From: Paenarthrobacter nitroguajacolicus
GTDB taxonomy: Bacteria; Actinomycetota; Actinomycetes; Actinomycetales; Micrococcaceae
Length of the DNA stretch: 64,000 bases
Assembly (NCBI RefSeq): GCF_029952445.1
Contig: NZ_JAQPPK010000003.1
Span: 124,001-188,000, forward strand
Direction of reading: 5' to 3'
A program made the translations under genes and the position numbers. The notes below the pieces were generated by a model. That model ran no database searches, was not told the DNA's origin, and saw nothing but the letters and a program-made list of their open reading frames with translations. Positions 35,453 through 45,422 of this stretch are shown here, in pieces; the stretch's first letter is position 1, and each line of letters opens with the position of its first letter.

Positions 35453-36385
35453 TTACCTGGCCGCGGTTACCCCACCCCGCCACCATGCCACCGTGGCCGC
35501 TGCCGCTTGCTTCAGGGGCGTCGGTTCAAGTCCCAGGAGCCGCTGGCTTTCCGAGGACTCCATCACGAATGGCCGTTCAAACTGGTACAGCAGTTCAGCC
35601 AGTTCCCGCATGTCCGTGGAGAAGAGGCCTGCTGCACGCAGCACCCACCCGGGCACAGCGCCTACCTTTGGGCCGGATACGCCTGCGGCGTTCGCATACG
35701 CTGCCGCTATTTCCCGCTGGGTGATGGCGGCTCCAGTGGGAGCGTGCAGCACGCTGTTCCAGAGCCCGGGCTTCCGGGCGGCAACAATCATGGCGGCCGC
35801 GAGGTCCGGAACGTAGGTGAACGAGTGGGGTTGGCGTGAACTTCCAATGACCTGCACCGCCTTGCCCGCCAGGACGGGGGTGACCATGCGCTCGCCGGCA
35901 TGGGCCGTCTTCACCCGGGGACCAAAGAAATCGCCGGCCACCACGCTGACGGTATTGGCGGGATGTGCCTGCCGCGCACGCAGCAGGGCAGTCCGGATAC
36001 CGCGTTTGCCGCCGGTCGCCGTCCGCTGCCCCGCTTCCGTCATGACCCGGTCCGGCTGGCTGTAGGAGTAGAGGCTTTCGGGAAAGACGACGACGGCGCC
36101 AGCGGCTGCCGCTGCATCCATCACCACTTGCTCGGCCTGGGGGAGTTCGGCTGCCCAGGCTGCGGCACGGTACGCCGATCCGTGGATGCAGTGGAAAACC
36201 GCCGATGCCCCGGCCACCGCTTCATTGAGCTGTGCGGGATCTGAGGCATCCACCCGCCTGCGTTCCACCAGCGGATGTTCGGGGCCGCTGCCGGAACGGG
36301 TCAGTACCCGCACCCGATTGCCCTGCTCCGCGAGTTGTTCCGCGATGGTGTATCCCACGGGTCCTGCTCCGGTGACGACGTACAT
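35453..36385 (-). CDS. NAD-dependent epimerase/dehydratase-family protein
   Basis: A 310-residue extended SDR. The nucleotide motif is VVTGAGPVGYTIAEQLAEQGNRVRVLTR; FPESLYSYSQPD stands where the SDR catalytic YxxxK would be expected, but the typical lysine is absent, so it may be an atypical or redox-inactive member. AAGGAA precedes ATG 36385. It is divergent from a TetR gene whose palindromic sites flank its promoter, so it is likely induced by a ligand of that regulator. Substrate unknown; related genes are often induced by xenobiotics or quinones. Confidence 0.85.
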   Translation of the reverse strand: MYVVTGAGPVGYTIAEQLAEQGNRVRVLTRSGSGPEHPLVERRRVDASDPAQLNEAVAGASAVFHCIHGSAYRAAAWAAELPQAEQVVMDAAAAAGAVVVFPESLYSYSQPDRVMTEAGQRTATGGKRGIRTALLRARQAHPANTVSVVAGDFFGPRVKTAHAGERMVTPVLAGKAVQVIGSSRQPHSFTYVPDLAAAMIVAARKPGLWNSVLHAPTGAAITQREIAAAYANAAGVSGPKVGAVPGWVLRAAGLFSTDMRELAELLYQFERPFVMESSESQRLLGLEPTPLKQAAAATVAWWRGGVTAAR

Positions 36386-36417
36386 GATGGCTTCCTTCCG
36401 AGGTTGTGATTCTGTAT

Positions 36418-36432
36418 GAGAGCACTGCTCTC
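36418..36432. promoter_or_regulatory. TetR operator 1
   Basis: GAGAGCACTGCTCTC is a 15-bp perfect palindrome centred at 36425, just downstream of the -10 of the divergent SDR promoter. It shares the core AGAGCACTGCTCT with a second site centred 48 bp away. Confidence 0.75.
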
Positions 36433-36438
36433 TCATTC

Positions 36439-36479
36439 AGAATGATCACCTAAGCCGTTCTTGTCAAGAGCACTGCTCT
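36439..36479 (-). promoter_or_regulatory. SDR promoter and TetR operator 2
   Basis: On the minus strand TTGACA (36467-36462) and CATTCT (36444-36439) with a 17-base spacer form the SDR promoter. A second palindrome, AGAGCACTGCTCT at 36467-36479, abuts the -35. For the regulator itself, TTGACG (36486-36491), 16 bases and CAAGCT (36508-36513) are a possible leaderless promoter. Confidence 0.65.
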
Positions 36480-36519
36480 CGAATGTTGACGTCGCTCTCT
36501 CTTGTGGCAAGCTGGTCCC

Positions 36520-37245
36520 ATGCCGTCCCTCGAAACGAAAAAGGCCAAGCCGGCGACTCCCCGCGAACGGGCCCGCGCGCAGACGCTTGTGGACATTGTC
36601 CGGATCGGTCGGGAGCACTTGGCCGTCCACGGAGCCGCCGCGCTGTCCTTGCGCGCAGTGGCGAGGGACCTCGGCGTCGTGTCCTCTGCCGTCTACCGCT
36701 ACGTCCAGAACCGCGATGAACTCCTGACGCTCTTGTTGATCGACGGGTACAACGAGCTCGGTGACCAGGTGGATGCGGCCGTTGCGGCGGCTCCGGAGGG
36801 TGACTTCGCCGGGCAATTCAGGGCACTGGGCCGGGCGGTCCGGCAGTGGGCCATCCGGGAGCCCGCAAGCTATGCCCTCCTCTTTGGCAGTCCCGTCCCC
36901 GGATACCAGGCTCCAGGGGAGCGCACCACGGCGCCGGGAACCCGGGTCATCTACCGCTTGGTAGGCATCTTCGAAGCAGCCCAGCGGGCAGGAGCGCTCA
37001 ACGCCGAGGTGAGTCCCGGCGTCGTGATTCCTCCGGACCTTGCCGCGGACCTGGAAGCGATCCGTGCTGGACTGGGCCTCTCCTTGCCGGACGAGGCCCT
37101 GGCGCGTGGGGTGCTGGCGTGGACCTCCATTTTTGGCGCGATCAGCTTCGAGGTTTTCGGTCAATACGGCCCGGACACTTTCAAAGCCCGTGACGAATTG
37201 TTCGAGCACCAATTGGCCGTACTCGCGGGCGTCGCAGGGCTCTAA
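36520..37245 (+). CDS. TetR-family regulator with TetR_C WHG-type domain
   Basis: A 241-residue repressor. The helix-turn-helix is LAVHGAAALSLRAVARDLGVVSSAVYRYVQNRDELLTLLL, and the C-terminal ~150 residues (WAIREPASYALLFGSPVPGYQAP) match the TetR_C_33/WHG subgroup often seen in actinobacteria. ATG 36520 is chosen because the putative -10 lies just upstream. It is divergent from the SDR gene and most likely binds the two palindromes between them, repressing both. The ligand is unknown. Confidence 0.88.
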   Translation: MPSLETKKAKPATPRERARAQTLVDIVRIGREHLAVHGAAALSLRAVARDLGVVSSAVYRYVQNRDELLTLLLIDGYNELGDQVDAAVAAAPEGDFAGQFRALGRAVRQWAIREPASYALLFGSPVPGYQAPGERTTAPGTRVIYRLVGIFEAAQRAGALNAEVSPGVVIPPDLAADLEAIRAGLGLSLPDEALARGVLAWTSIFGAISFEVFGQYGPDTFKARDELFEHQLAVLAGVAGL

Positions 37246-37268
37246 GGTTGGGGCGCTAGAGTATTCGA

Positions 37269-38057
37269 ATGGTTCGGGGACTGGCGGATATTGGTGCGGA
37301 GGGCGTCCTGCTGGCCGGTGCGGGCCGGGCGATTCTCCTGCAAATCGCCAATCCGCGGGTTGGCCATGGCGTGGCCGAGCACAGCAACTTTGCTGAGCGC
37401 CCCATGGACAGGCTCCGTGCCACCATGACCTATGTATACGCCGTGGTCTACGGCTCCGAGGATCAACTGAAGGCCGTTCGGCGCGCGGTCAACCGGGCGC
37501 ATGCGCCGGTCCGGCGCGGACCGGATGGCGCCTCCGCCGGTTACAGCGCCTTCGACGCCGAGTCCCAGCTGTGGGTGGTTGCCACCCTCTACGACACCGC
37601 CGTCACCGTCTACGAACAGGTCCATGGACCGCTCGACGACGACGCCGCCGACCACATCTATCGCGAGTACGCGCGGATTGGGACGGCCCTGCAGCTTCCG
37701 CCCAGCTTGTGGCCGGGGGACCGGAAGGCATTCGCCGAGTACTGGCAGACGCAGGTTGCGGCGTTGCAGCCGGATGCGAAGGCGCTGGCGGTTGCCAAGG
37801 ACCTGCTCTATCCATCCGGCGGACCACAACTGCTGCGCCTGGCCATGCCGCTGGCCCGCTTCCTGACGGCGGGCCTCTTGCCGGAAAATGTCCGGGAAGG
37901 CTTCGGTTTTGACTGGAGTCCCGGCCACGCCCGGCGTTTCACCCGGACCATGAAGACTGTGGGCCGGGTCTACCCCAGGTTGCCGCAACGGATCCGCCAC
38001 TGGCCGAGGGACTACTACTTGAAGCAACTTGCTGTGGACCAGGCGCCACATGCGTAA
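37269..38057 (+). CDS. DUF2236 (MpaB/latex-clearing-like) oxygenase-family protein
   Basis: A 262-residue protein of the family that includes the b-type heme rubber oxygenase Lcp and fungal MpaB. It has the family opening AGAGRAILLQIANPRVGHGVAEHSNF and the segments DRLRATMTYVYAVVYGSEDQ and YSAFDAESQLWVVATLYDT; the latter two hold the residues that usually bind the heme propionates and iron. No signal peptide, so it acts in the cytoplasm. ATG 37269 lies six bases after TAGAGT (37257-37262), so it is probably leaderless. The DUF817 gene overlaps its end by 8 bases. Substrate unknown. Confidence 0.85.
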   Translation: MVRGLADIGAEGVLLAGAGRAILLQIANPRVGHGVAEHSNFAERPMDRLRATMTYVYAVVYGSEDQLKAVRRAVNRAHAPVRRGPDGASAGYSAFDAESQLWVVATLYDTAVTVYEQVHGPLDDDAADHIYREYARIGTALQLPPSLWPGDRKAFAEYWQTQVAALQPDAKALAVAKDLLYPSGGPQLLRLAMPLARFLTAGLLPENVREGFGFDWSPGHARRFTRTMKTVGRVYPRLPQRIRHWPRDYYLKQLAVDQAPHA

Positions 38058-38940
38058 TTTCACATCGGTGGAGCAGTCGATCGACCTTGCTGCCCACCGC
38101 TACCTGGATCGCGCCAACGGTGGACGGCTGCGTGGGCGGCTCACGGAATTCGTGGTTTTTGGGTTGAAGCAGGCGTGGGCCTGTGTCTTCGGAGCGGCAC
38201 TGCTGGCGGTGATCATCGGCGTGCGACTCTGGTATCCCGCCGACGCCGGCTTTGCCAGCAATGATTTCCTGACCCTCGCCGCCGTCGTCATTCAGGTCCT
38301 GATGATCGCCTTCAAACTGGAGACGCTGCGGGAACTGCGGGTCATCGTGCTGTTCCACGTTGTGGGGACGGTGATGGAGCTGTTCAAGACGGACGTAGGC
38401 TCCTGGGCCTACGAGGCCGAAGGTGTTCTCCGGATCGGCGCAGTCCCCCTGTTCAGCGGATTCATGTATGCAGCCGTCGGGTCCTACATGGTCCGGGTGT
38501 TCCGACTCTTCGACCTCCGTTTCGACCACTACCCACGGCGGTGGATTACTGCCCTGGTTGCCGGCGCGATCTACGTCAACTTCTTCTCGCACCACTACAT
38601 CCTTGACCTGCGCTGGGTGCTGCTCGCCGCCGTCGTGCTTGTCTACGGGCGGTGCGTTATGCACTTCAGGGTGTTCCGGAAGCGCTTCAAGATGCCCATC
38701 CTGGTGTCGTTCCTGTTGGTGGCGCTGTTCATTTGGTTCGCGGAGAATATCGGCACATGGTCGCGCGCGTGGCTGTATCCGAACCAGTTGGCGGGATGGC
38801 AGGCCGTGTCCATCGACAAGCTCCTGGCATGGTTTCTGCTGATGATCATCTCGGTGGTGCTGGTGGCATGGGTGTACAAGCCGGAGCCGCTGGATACGAG
38901 CGACGCGGACGTTCCTAGGCTTCGCCGCGTATCGCCTTGA
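38050..38940 (+). CDS. DUF817 (YoaT-like) membrane protein
   Basis: A 296-residue membrane protein with eight or so helices and the family motif VMELFKTDVGSWAYEAEGVLRIGAVPLFSGFMYAAVGSYM, followed by a histidine pair in NFFSHHYILDLRW. Function unknown; the fixed GSWxY and histidines suggest an enzyme or cofactor-binding carrier. ATG 38050 overlaps the DUF2236 stop by 8 bases, so both are translated together. The 3' end overlaps the converging hypothetical gene by 26 bases. Confidence 0.85.
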   Translation: MRNFTSVEQSIDLAAHRYLDRANGGRLRGRLTEFVVFGLKQAWACVFGAALLAVIIGVRLWYPADAGFASNDFLTLAAVVIQVLMIAFKLETLRELRVIVLFHVVGTVMELFKTDVGSWAYEAEGVLRIGAVPLFSGFMYAAVGSYMVRVFRLFDLRFDHYPRRWITALVAGAIYVNFFSHHYILDLRWVLLAAVVLVYGRCVMHFRVFRKRFKMPILVSFLLVALFIWFAENIGTWSRAWLYPNQLAGWQAVSIDKLLAWFLLMIISVVLVAWVYKPEPLDTSDADVPRLRRVSP

Positions 38941-39493
38941 GTGCCGCGCGGCGCGCCTGAAGCAAGGGTTCGACGTCGGGGACCCGCCTGAGGCTGACAG
39001 CTTCCGTCGAGGGCGGCTTGCGTTGGGCGTCTATCACGATTCCGAAGCCGCCGAAGGTGCCCGCGGCGAGCCACGAGTTCGTGCCGGGCCAGAGTGTGAA
39101 GTCCGTGCCGGCGCCGTCGATGATGATCGTGATGCGACGGCTGGTGAGGGCATTGAACGTGGCGTTCTGCTGCTGAAGTTCCTCGTAGTTGTGCGGAATT
39201 CCGGCCGAGGCGCGCCACCGGTTTCGGACAGTGCCCTGGGGATCCTGGTTTGTTGTGATGACGTCAACCAGAGGTCCTGTGGGTGAAAAGGCATCGCCGT
39301 GCACCACGCTGCCCTCATTGCCGTCCAGTTGCCAGGATCCCAACATGGGCGTGCAGTCACAGTCCGTCAACGAGAACAACGGAAGGCGGTGCGCGCTCTC
39401 CCGGATGTCCCGCTCCATCCGGTCATTCATCGCCCAGAACTCGTCCGGCGGCAGATATCCCGTGATCTCCATCGCGTCAGTCTGCCAGTTCAC
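38915..39493 (-). CDS. hypothetical protein upstream of dnaK, unknown family
   Basis: A 192-residue protein of unknown function with no signal peptide or membrane helix. It has a mid-region of DCDCTPMLGSWQLDGNEGSVVHGDAF and a strand-rich C-terminal half (SRRITIIIDGAGTDFTLWPGTNSW, FGGFGIVIDAQ). Codon use is normal for the window. It is divergent from dnaK; the HAIR-type site at 39556-39576 lies 63 bases before its start, so it could also be heat-shock controlled. Its own promoter was not found. Confidence 0.6.
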   Translation of the reverse strand: MNWQTDAMEITGYLPPDEFWAMNDRMERDIRESAHRLPLFSLTDCDCTPMLGSWQLDGNEGSVVHGDAFSPTGPLVDVITTNQDPQGTVRNRWRASAGIPHNYEELQQQNATFNALTSRRITIIIDGAGTDFTLWPGTNSWLAAGTFGGFGIVIDAQRKPPSTEAVSLRRVPDVEPLLQARRAALKAIRGEA

Positions 39494-39555
39494 CGTGGGC
39501 GAAACCAGCCCTGCAGGCCCTGTATTCCGGGGAAGTTTGGAGCGCCGTGGACAAA

Positions 39556-39629
39556 GTTGAGTGCACTAGACTCAACTTTGGATTGACATCTTTCCGAGGC
39601 TGAGTACAGTTGAGTGCAGAACGCTCAAC
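39556..39629 (+). promoter_or_regulatory. dnaK promoter with two HAIR (HspR) operators
   Basis: GTTGAGT-N7-ACTCAAC (39556-39576) matches the HspR-associated inverted repeat (CTTGAGT-N7-ACTCAAG) apart from its outer base pair. A second copy, GTTGAGT-N7-GCTCAAC (39609-39629), has one further mismatch. Between them TTGACA (39583-39588) and TACAGT (39605-39610) with a 16-base spacer form the promoter; the second operator overlaps its -10. HspR is encoded in the same operon. Confidence 0.88.
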
Positions 39630-39632
39630 TAG

Positions 39633-41603
<1,971 letters not shown>

Positions 41604-41605
41604 CC

Positions 41606-42265
41606 ATGCCTCACCACGGCAACGAAGCAGAGCACTCAGAAGGCAACGAGCCGCGCAAGCCGGTTATCCGGGACAACCGCAAGGTTGACCCGGAGACCGG
41701 TGCAGCCCGCCACCCTGAAGGCGACGCTGCGGCTCCCACTGAAGGCAACGCCGCTCCGACGGACGGCGACGCCCTCTCCCAGGCTGAGGAAATCCTCAAC
41801 GGGGTAGAGGTGCCGGCTGAAGAGTCGGTAGCCTCCGGTGCCGCAGCTGAAGCCCAGGCAGCGGAGCTCCGCAACGATCTCCTTCGCCTCCAGGCTGAGT
41901 ACGTCAACTACCGCAAGCGCGTCGAACGCGACCGCGCCGTAGCAGGGGAGATGGCCGTCATCGGCGTCCTGAACTCCCTGCTCCCGGTACTGGACGACGT
42001 CGACGCCGCCCGCCAGCACGGTGACCTCGAGGACGGCCCCTTCGCCGCCATCGCCACCAAACTGGAGAGCGCGCTGAAGACGTACGGACTGGAACGCATC
42101 GCGGAAACCGGAGTCGAATTCGACCCCACCATCCACGAAGCACTCATCCAGCAGCCAGGCGAGGACATCCAGGTTGACACTGTCAGCCAGGTGCTGCGCT
42201 CCGGATACCGCTCAGGTGAGCGGGTCCTGCGTGCAGCCCAAGTGATTGTCGCGGTTCCGGCTTAA
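41606..42265 (+). CDS. grpE: nucleotide exchange factor GrpE
   Basis: Releases ADP from DnaK and allows the chaperone cycle to proceed. 219 residues, slightly long because of an acidic, low-complexity N-terminus (~80 residues). The central coiled coil (ELRNDLLRLQAEYVNYRKRVERDR) and the beta domain (GVEFDPTIHEALIQQPGEDIQVDTVSQVLRSGYR) are typical. It begins two bases after the dnaK stop, so the two are coupled. A long hairpin lies between this gene and dnaJ. Confidence 0.97.
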   Translation: MPHHGNEAEHSEGNEPRKPVIRDNRKVDPETGAARHPEGDAAAPTEGNAAPTDGDALSQAEEILNGVEVPAEESVASGAAAEAQAAELRNDLLRLQAEYVNYRKRVERDRAVAGEMAVIGVLNSLLPVLDDVDAARQHGDLEDGPFAAIATKLESALKTYGLERIAETGVEFDPTIHEALIQQPGEDIQVDTVSQVLRSGYRSGERVLRAAQVIVAVPA

Positions 42266-42272
42266 TGCATCT

Positions 42273-42329
42273 CGAGATGGCAGTTCGTGACAGTGTTTGA
42301 CTGAAACATTGGCATGAACTGCCATCTCG
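42273..42329. repeat. 57-base near-perfect hairpin between grpE and dnaJ
   Basis: CGAGATGGCAGTTCGTG (42273-42289) pairs with 42313-42329 (one G-T pair). After one A/G mismatch, CAGTGTTT (42291-42298) pairs with AAACATTG (42304-42311), also with one G-T, leaving the loop GACTG. It is followed by TTCCCAC, not a T-tract. It may be a processing or attenuation site or a REP-like element. Confidence 0.85.
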
Positions 42330-42353
42330 TTCCCACAACGAAAGGAAACGCTC

Positions 42354-43340
42354 TTGGCCAGCCAGGACTGGGTTGAAAAGGATTTTTACGCGATCCTTGG
42401 TATCGCCAAGGACGCGTCCGACGCGGATATCAAGAAGGCTTACCGCAAGCTTGCCCGGCAGTACCACCCGGATACCAATGCCGGGGATGCTGCCGCGGAG
42501 AAGAAGTTCAAGGACATTTCCGAGGCTTACTCGGTGTTGTCGAGTCCTGAGGACCGGCAGCAGTATGACGCCATCCGGGCCATGGGCGGTGCTCGGTTCG
42601 CACCTGGCGCCGGAGGCCGTGGTGGTCCTGCCGGTGCCAACGGCGGGTTCGAGGACCTCTTTGGCGGCCTCTTCGGCGGCGGGCCTGGCGCTCGTCAGCC
42701 TACGGGCGGCGGGGGTGGCATCCCTCCGGAGTTTGCCGACCTGTTCGGTGGCGGCTTCGGTGGCGGCGGGCAGACCGGCTTCCAGCGGGCTCCGCAAAAG
42801 GGCTCGGACCGCACGGCGACTACCACCATTTCGTTCGCAGGCTCCATCAAGGGCACCACAGTGAGCCTGCGCGAAAGCAACGGCAACGTGATCGACGTCA
42901 AGATTCCTGCCGGGATCAAGGACGGGCAGAAGGTCCGCCAACGCGGCAAGGGCAACGTAGGCCCGGCCGGCAACGGCGACCTCATCATCACGGTCAGCGT
43001 GAAGCCCCACGAATTTTTCCAGCGCGACGGCGACAACATCCGCGTCCACGTGCCCGTCACGTTTGCGGAAGCGGCGCTCGGCGCCACCATTGAGGTTCCA
43101 ACGCTCGACGGCGACACCGTCAAGTTGCGCGTCCCGGCGGGCACACCCGCCGGCCGCACATTGAGGGTCAAGGGCCGGGGCGTGAAAACGTCCAAGGCGA
43201 CAGGCGACCTGTTGGTGACCATCGACGTCGCGGTCCCCCAAAACCTGAACAAGGAAGCCGAAGAAGCCGTGAAGGCTTTTGCTGCGGCCACCACGGACGC
43301 CAACCCGCGCCACGACCTGGCCGCGAAGGCCCGGTTGTAG
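42354..43340 (+). CDS. dnaJ: DnaJ-type co-chaperone without zinc finger
   Basis: Delivers clients to DnaK and triggers ATP hydrolysis. 328 residues. J-domain (DFYAILGIAKDASDADIKKAYRKLARQYHPDTNAGD) with the HPD motif, a long G/F-rich linker (about residues 80-145), then the C-terminal peptide-binding domains. The cysteine-rich zinc-finger repeats of class A DnaJ are absent; it is a class B protein like CbpA. Start TTG 42354 has AAAGGAAAC upstream. hspR follows ten bases later. Confidence 0.95.
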   Translation: MASQDWVEKDFYAILGIAKDASDADIKKAYRKLARQYHPDTNAGDAAAEKKFKDISEAYSVLSSPEDRQQYDAIRAMGGARFAPGAGGRGGPAGANGGFEDLFGGLFGGGPGARQPTGGGGGIPPEFADLFGGGFGGGGQTGFQRAPQKGSDRTATTTISFAGSIKGTTVSLRESNGNVIDVKIPAGIKDGQKVRQRGKGNVGPAGNGDLIITVSVKPHEFFQRDGDNIRVHVPVTFAEAALGATIEVPTLDGDTVKLRVPAGTPAGRTLRVKGRGVKTSKATGDLLVTIDVAVPQNLNKEAEEAVKAFAAATTDANPRHDLAAKARL

Positions 43341-43350
43341 GGAGGCGGCC

Positions 43351-43782
43351 ATGGCAATCGACGTCAACCAGCCGATCTTTGTCATCTCCGTCGCCGCGGA
43401 GCTTGCCGACATGCATCCGCAGACGTTGCGCCAGTACGACCGCCTGGGCATCGTCTCGCCCAGCCGTGCGCCGGGCAAGTCCCGCCGCTATTCGCAGAAC
43501 GACGTCAACAAGCTGCGGGAGGTCCAGCGCCTCTCCCAGTCCGGCGTCTCCCTTGAGGGCATCAAGCGTATCCTCGACCTCGAAAACCAGGTGGCCGCGC
43601 TGCAGTACCGGGTGGCTGAATTGACCGAGGAGTTGTCGCGCCGTCGCACGCCGGTGGATGCGCGCATTTTCGCCGCAGGTGCTGCCGGAGACGTGGTGAG
43701 TCTCGCCCGGGGCCAGCGTCCGCGCGGCAGGTCCCAGGCCGTCGTCGTATGGCGTCCACGGTCGGAGGAGAACCAGCGGTGA
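43351..43782 (+). CDS. hspR: heat-shock repressor HspR (MerR family)
   Basis: Represses the dnaK operon by binding HAIR sites with DnaK as corepressor. 143 residues; the MerR-type winged helix is FVISVAAELADMHPQTLRQYDRLGIVSPSRAPGKSRRYSQNDVNKLREVQRLSQSGVSLEGIKRILDLE, followed by a coiled coil and a short basic tail. The HAIR sites upstream of dnaK are its expected targets. ATG 43351 follows GGAGG; the stop overlaps the next gene's GTG by 3 bases. Confidence 0.95.
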   Translation: MAIDVNQPIFVISVAAELADMHPQTLRQYDRLGIVSPSRAPGKSRRYSQNDVNKLREVQRLSQSGVSLEGIKRILDLENQVAALQYRVAELTEELSRRRTPVDARIFAAGAAGDVVSLARGQRPRGRSQAVVVWRPRSEENQR

Positions 43783-44489
43783 TCCCCGCAGCGCCGCAAC
43801 TTGCCCTTCCCGGCGAGCGCTCCTCCACAATCCAGGACGTCTTCGGCACATGGCGCCCGGACGCCGTTGTGTTCGACTGTGACGGTCTCCTGATGGACAC
43901 CGAATCGCTGTGGACCCGCACACAGGAAGTGGTGTGTGCCCGACTGGGTATTGCCTTGGACAGGGAGTTGCGCCGTCGGTTGGTGGGTCTCCCTGCCAGC
44001 CGCATCGGGCCCCTCATGGCCCAGCGGGCGGGTGCCGAGTCGGCCTCTGTCATCAAGCAGCTCCTGGATGTCAATGAACGTCTTGTGATGGAGTCGGGGC
44101 GTCCCATGCGCGGAGCCCGCGAAATTGTGGAGGCCATGGGGGCTAAGGTCCCGTTGGCAGTTGCGAGCAACTCCGCCCGGCGCATTCTGGACGTGGCCAT
44201 CTCCCGCAGTGGCTTCGAATCACATTTCACGGCCACGGTTTCGGCTGAAGAGGTGGCACAGCCCAAGCCGGCCCCGGATGTCTACCTGGCCGCTGCGGAG
44301 GCTTTGGGCGCGGCCCCAGGGGACTGCATCGCCTTCGAGGATTCCGAGGCCGGCGCCAAAGCTGCGGTGGCCGCAGGCATGAAAGTTGTCGCCGTACCAC
44401 AAGTGGCAAGCCAAAAGCCGCTCGCCCATGCCTTCTGCGGATCCTTGGAATCCCCGGATCTGCTGGCTTGGGTAGCGGCCTGGGCGTAG
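43779..44489 (+). CDS. HAD-superfamily hydrolase (beta-phosphoglucomutase-like)
   Basis: A 236-residue haloacid dehalogenase-type phosphatase or phosphomutase. Motif I is VVFDCDGLLMDTESLW with the catalytic DxD; motif II is AVASNS and motifs III/IV are KPAPDVYLAAAEALGA and IAFEDSEAG. The cap region is of the subfamily IA type, like YcjU/PgmB phosphatases of sugar phosphates. GTG 43779 overlaps the HspR stop (GTGA) with GGAGGAG upstream, so it is translationally tied to the heat-shock operon, which is unusual. Convergent with the RpiR gene. Confidence 0.88.
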   Translation: MIPAAPQLALPGERSSTIQDVFGTWRPDAVVFDCDGLLMDTESLWTRTQEVVCARLGIALDRELRRRLVGLPASRIGPLMAQRAGAESASVIKQLLDVNERLVMESGRPMRGAREIVEAMGAKVPLAVASNSARRILDVAISRSGFESHFTATVSAEEVAQPKPAPDVYLAAAEALGAAPGDCIAFEDSEAGAKAAVAAGMKVVAVPQVASQKPLAHAFCGSLESPDLLAWVAAWA

Positions 44490-44501
44490 GTGCTGAGGGA
44501 G

Positions 44502-45407
44502 CTACGGACTCCGTCGCGATTGCCGGATGCTGCTCTGATAGGTGTCTTTGAGGTTCTTAACGGTCGCGTCGTAGTGCCGTGTGGCGTAGGCGGCGTAGAG
44601 GATGTCGATGACCAGCAGCTGCCCCCATTTGCTGGTGACCGACTCCCCGTAGAGTTCACCGCCGCTCGGTGCCGTGGCCGTGAACAGTGCGATGTCGGCG
44701 TGCTCCAGGAGGGGAGAGCCTTCGGCGCCTGTAATGGCCAGGGTTGCTGCCCCACGTAGTTGGGCCAGATGGAGCGCCTCGATGATGGGCGTGCTTTGCC
44801 CCGAATCGCTGATGCCAATCAGAAGATCACCCGGGGCAAGGATGGTCGCGAGCATGACCTGGATAGTGGTGTCCCGGTACAACATGCATTTCTTGCCGGC
44901 ACGGGTGAAACGCATTACCGCTTCCTCCGCGGCAATGCTCGAGGATCCCATGCAGCAGAACACCAAGGTGTTGGCAGCATCGATCATGTCCACCGCGCGC
45001 TGGATGGCTTCTACATCCTGGCGCTGTCCTGTACGCCTCAGTGACTGGATGCTGCTGCGTTCAACCTTGCCCACGATGTCCTCGGGGGTATCCCCCCGGT
45101 TGACGCCCTCGTAAACCACGTCCGACGCCGCAGTCTGCTCCTGTGTGGCTGCTTTGGAAATGAAGGTCGCTTCGGCCAAACCCAGCAGCAGGGACTTGTA
45201 GCCGTCCACGCCCAGTTCGCGCACAAAGCGCGAGACGGTCGATTCGCCAACACCTGCGGCCAGCGCCAGTTCGGTGATGGTCATTGCCTGCGCGCGTTCG
45301 GGCGATTTCAGAACAGCTTCCGCCACAAGACGGAGCGACGGCGGAAGGTAAGGCAGCCGCGCCGATATCCGGTGCAGCAGTCCGCCGTCGGTAAAGGTCT
45401 CCGTCAT
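44502..45407 (-). CDS. MurR/RpiR-family regulator of the sugar operon
   Basis: A 301-residue transcription factor with an N-terminal RpiR helix-turn-helix (ITELALAAGVGESTVSRFVRELGVDGYKSLLLGLAE) and a C-terminal SIS (sugar isomerase) domain that senses a phosphosugar (VDMIDAANTLVFCCMGSSSIAAEEAVMRF, LLIGISDSGQSTPIIEALHLAQ). It is the last gene of the 13-gene operon beginning at 57073. GGAG precedes ATG 45407. Two copies of a 15-bp motif in the shared operon/glmS control region are its likely targets. The effector should be an intermediate of the pathway. Confidence 0.88.
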   Translation of the reverse strand: MTETFTDGGLLHRISARLPYLPPSLRLVAEAVLKSPERAQAMTITELALAAGVGESTVSRFVRELGVDGYKSLLLGLAEATFISKAATQEQTAASDVVYEGVNRGDTPEDIVGKVERSSIQSLRRTGQRQDVEAIQRAVDMIDAANTLVFCCMGSSSIAAEEAVMRFTRAGKKCMLYRDTTIQVMLATILAPGDLLIGISDSGQSTPIIEALHLAQLRGAATLAITGAEGSPLLEHADIALFTATAPSGGELYGESVTSKWGQLLVIDILYAAYATRHYDATVKNLKDTYQSSIRQSRRSP

Positions 45408-45422
45408 ATGGCAGTCTCCGGT

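Noticed and set aside
35519..35540. GGTTCAAGTCC resembling a tRNA T-arm
   Set aside because: It lies inside the SDR coding sequence and no acceptor or anticodon stem can be drawn around it.
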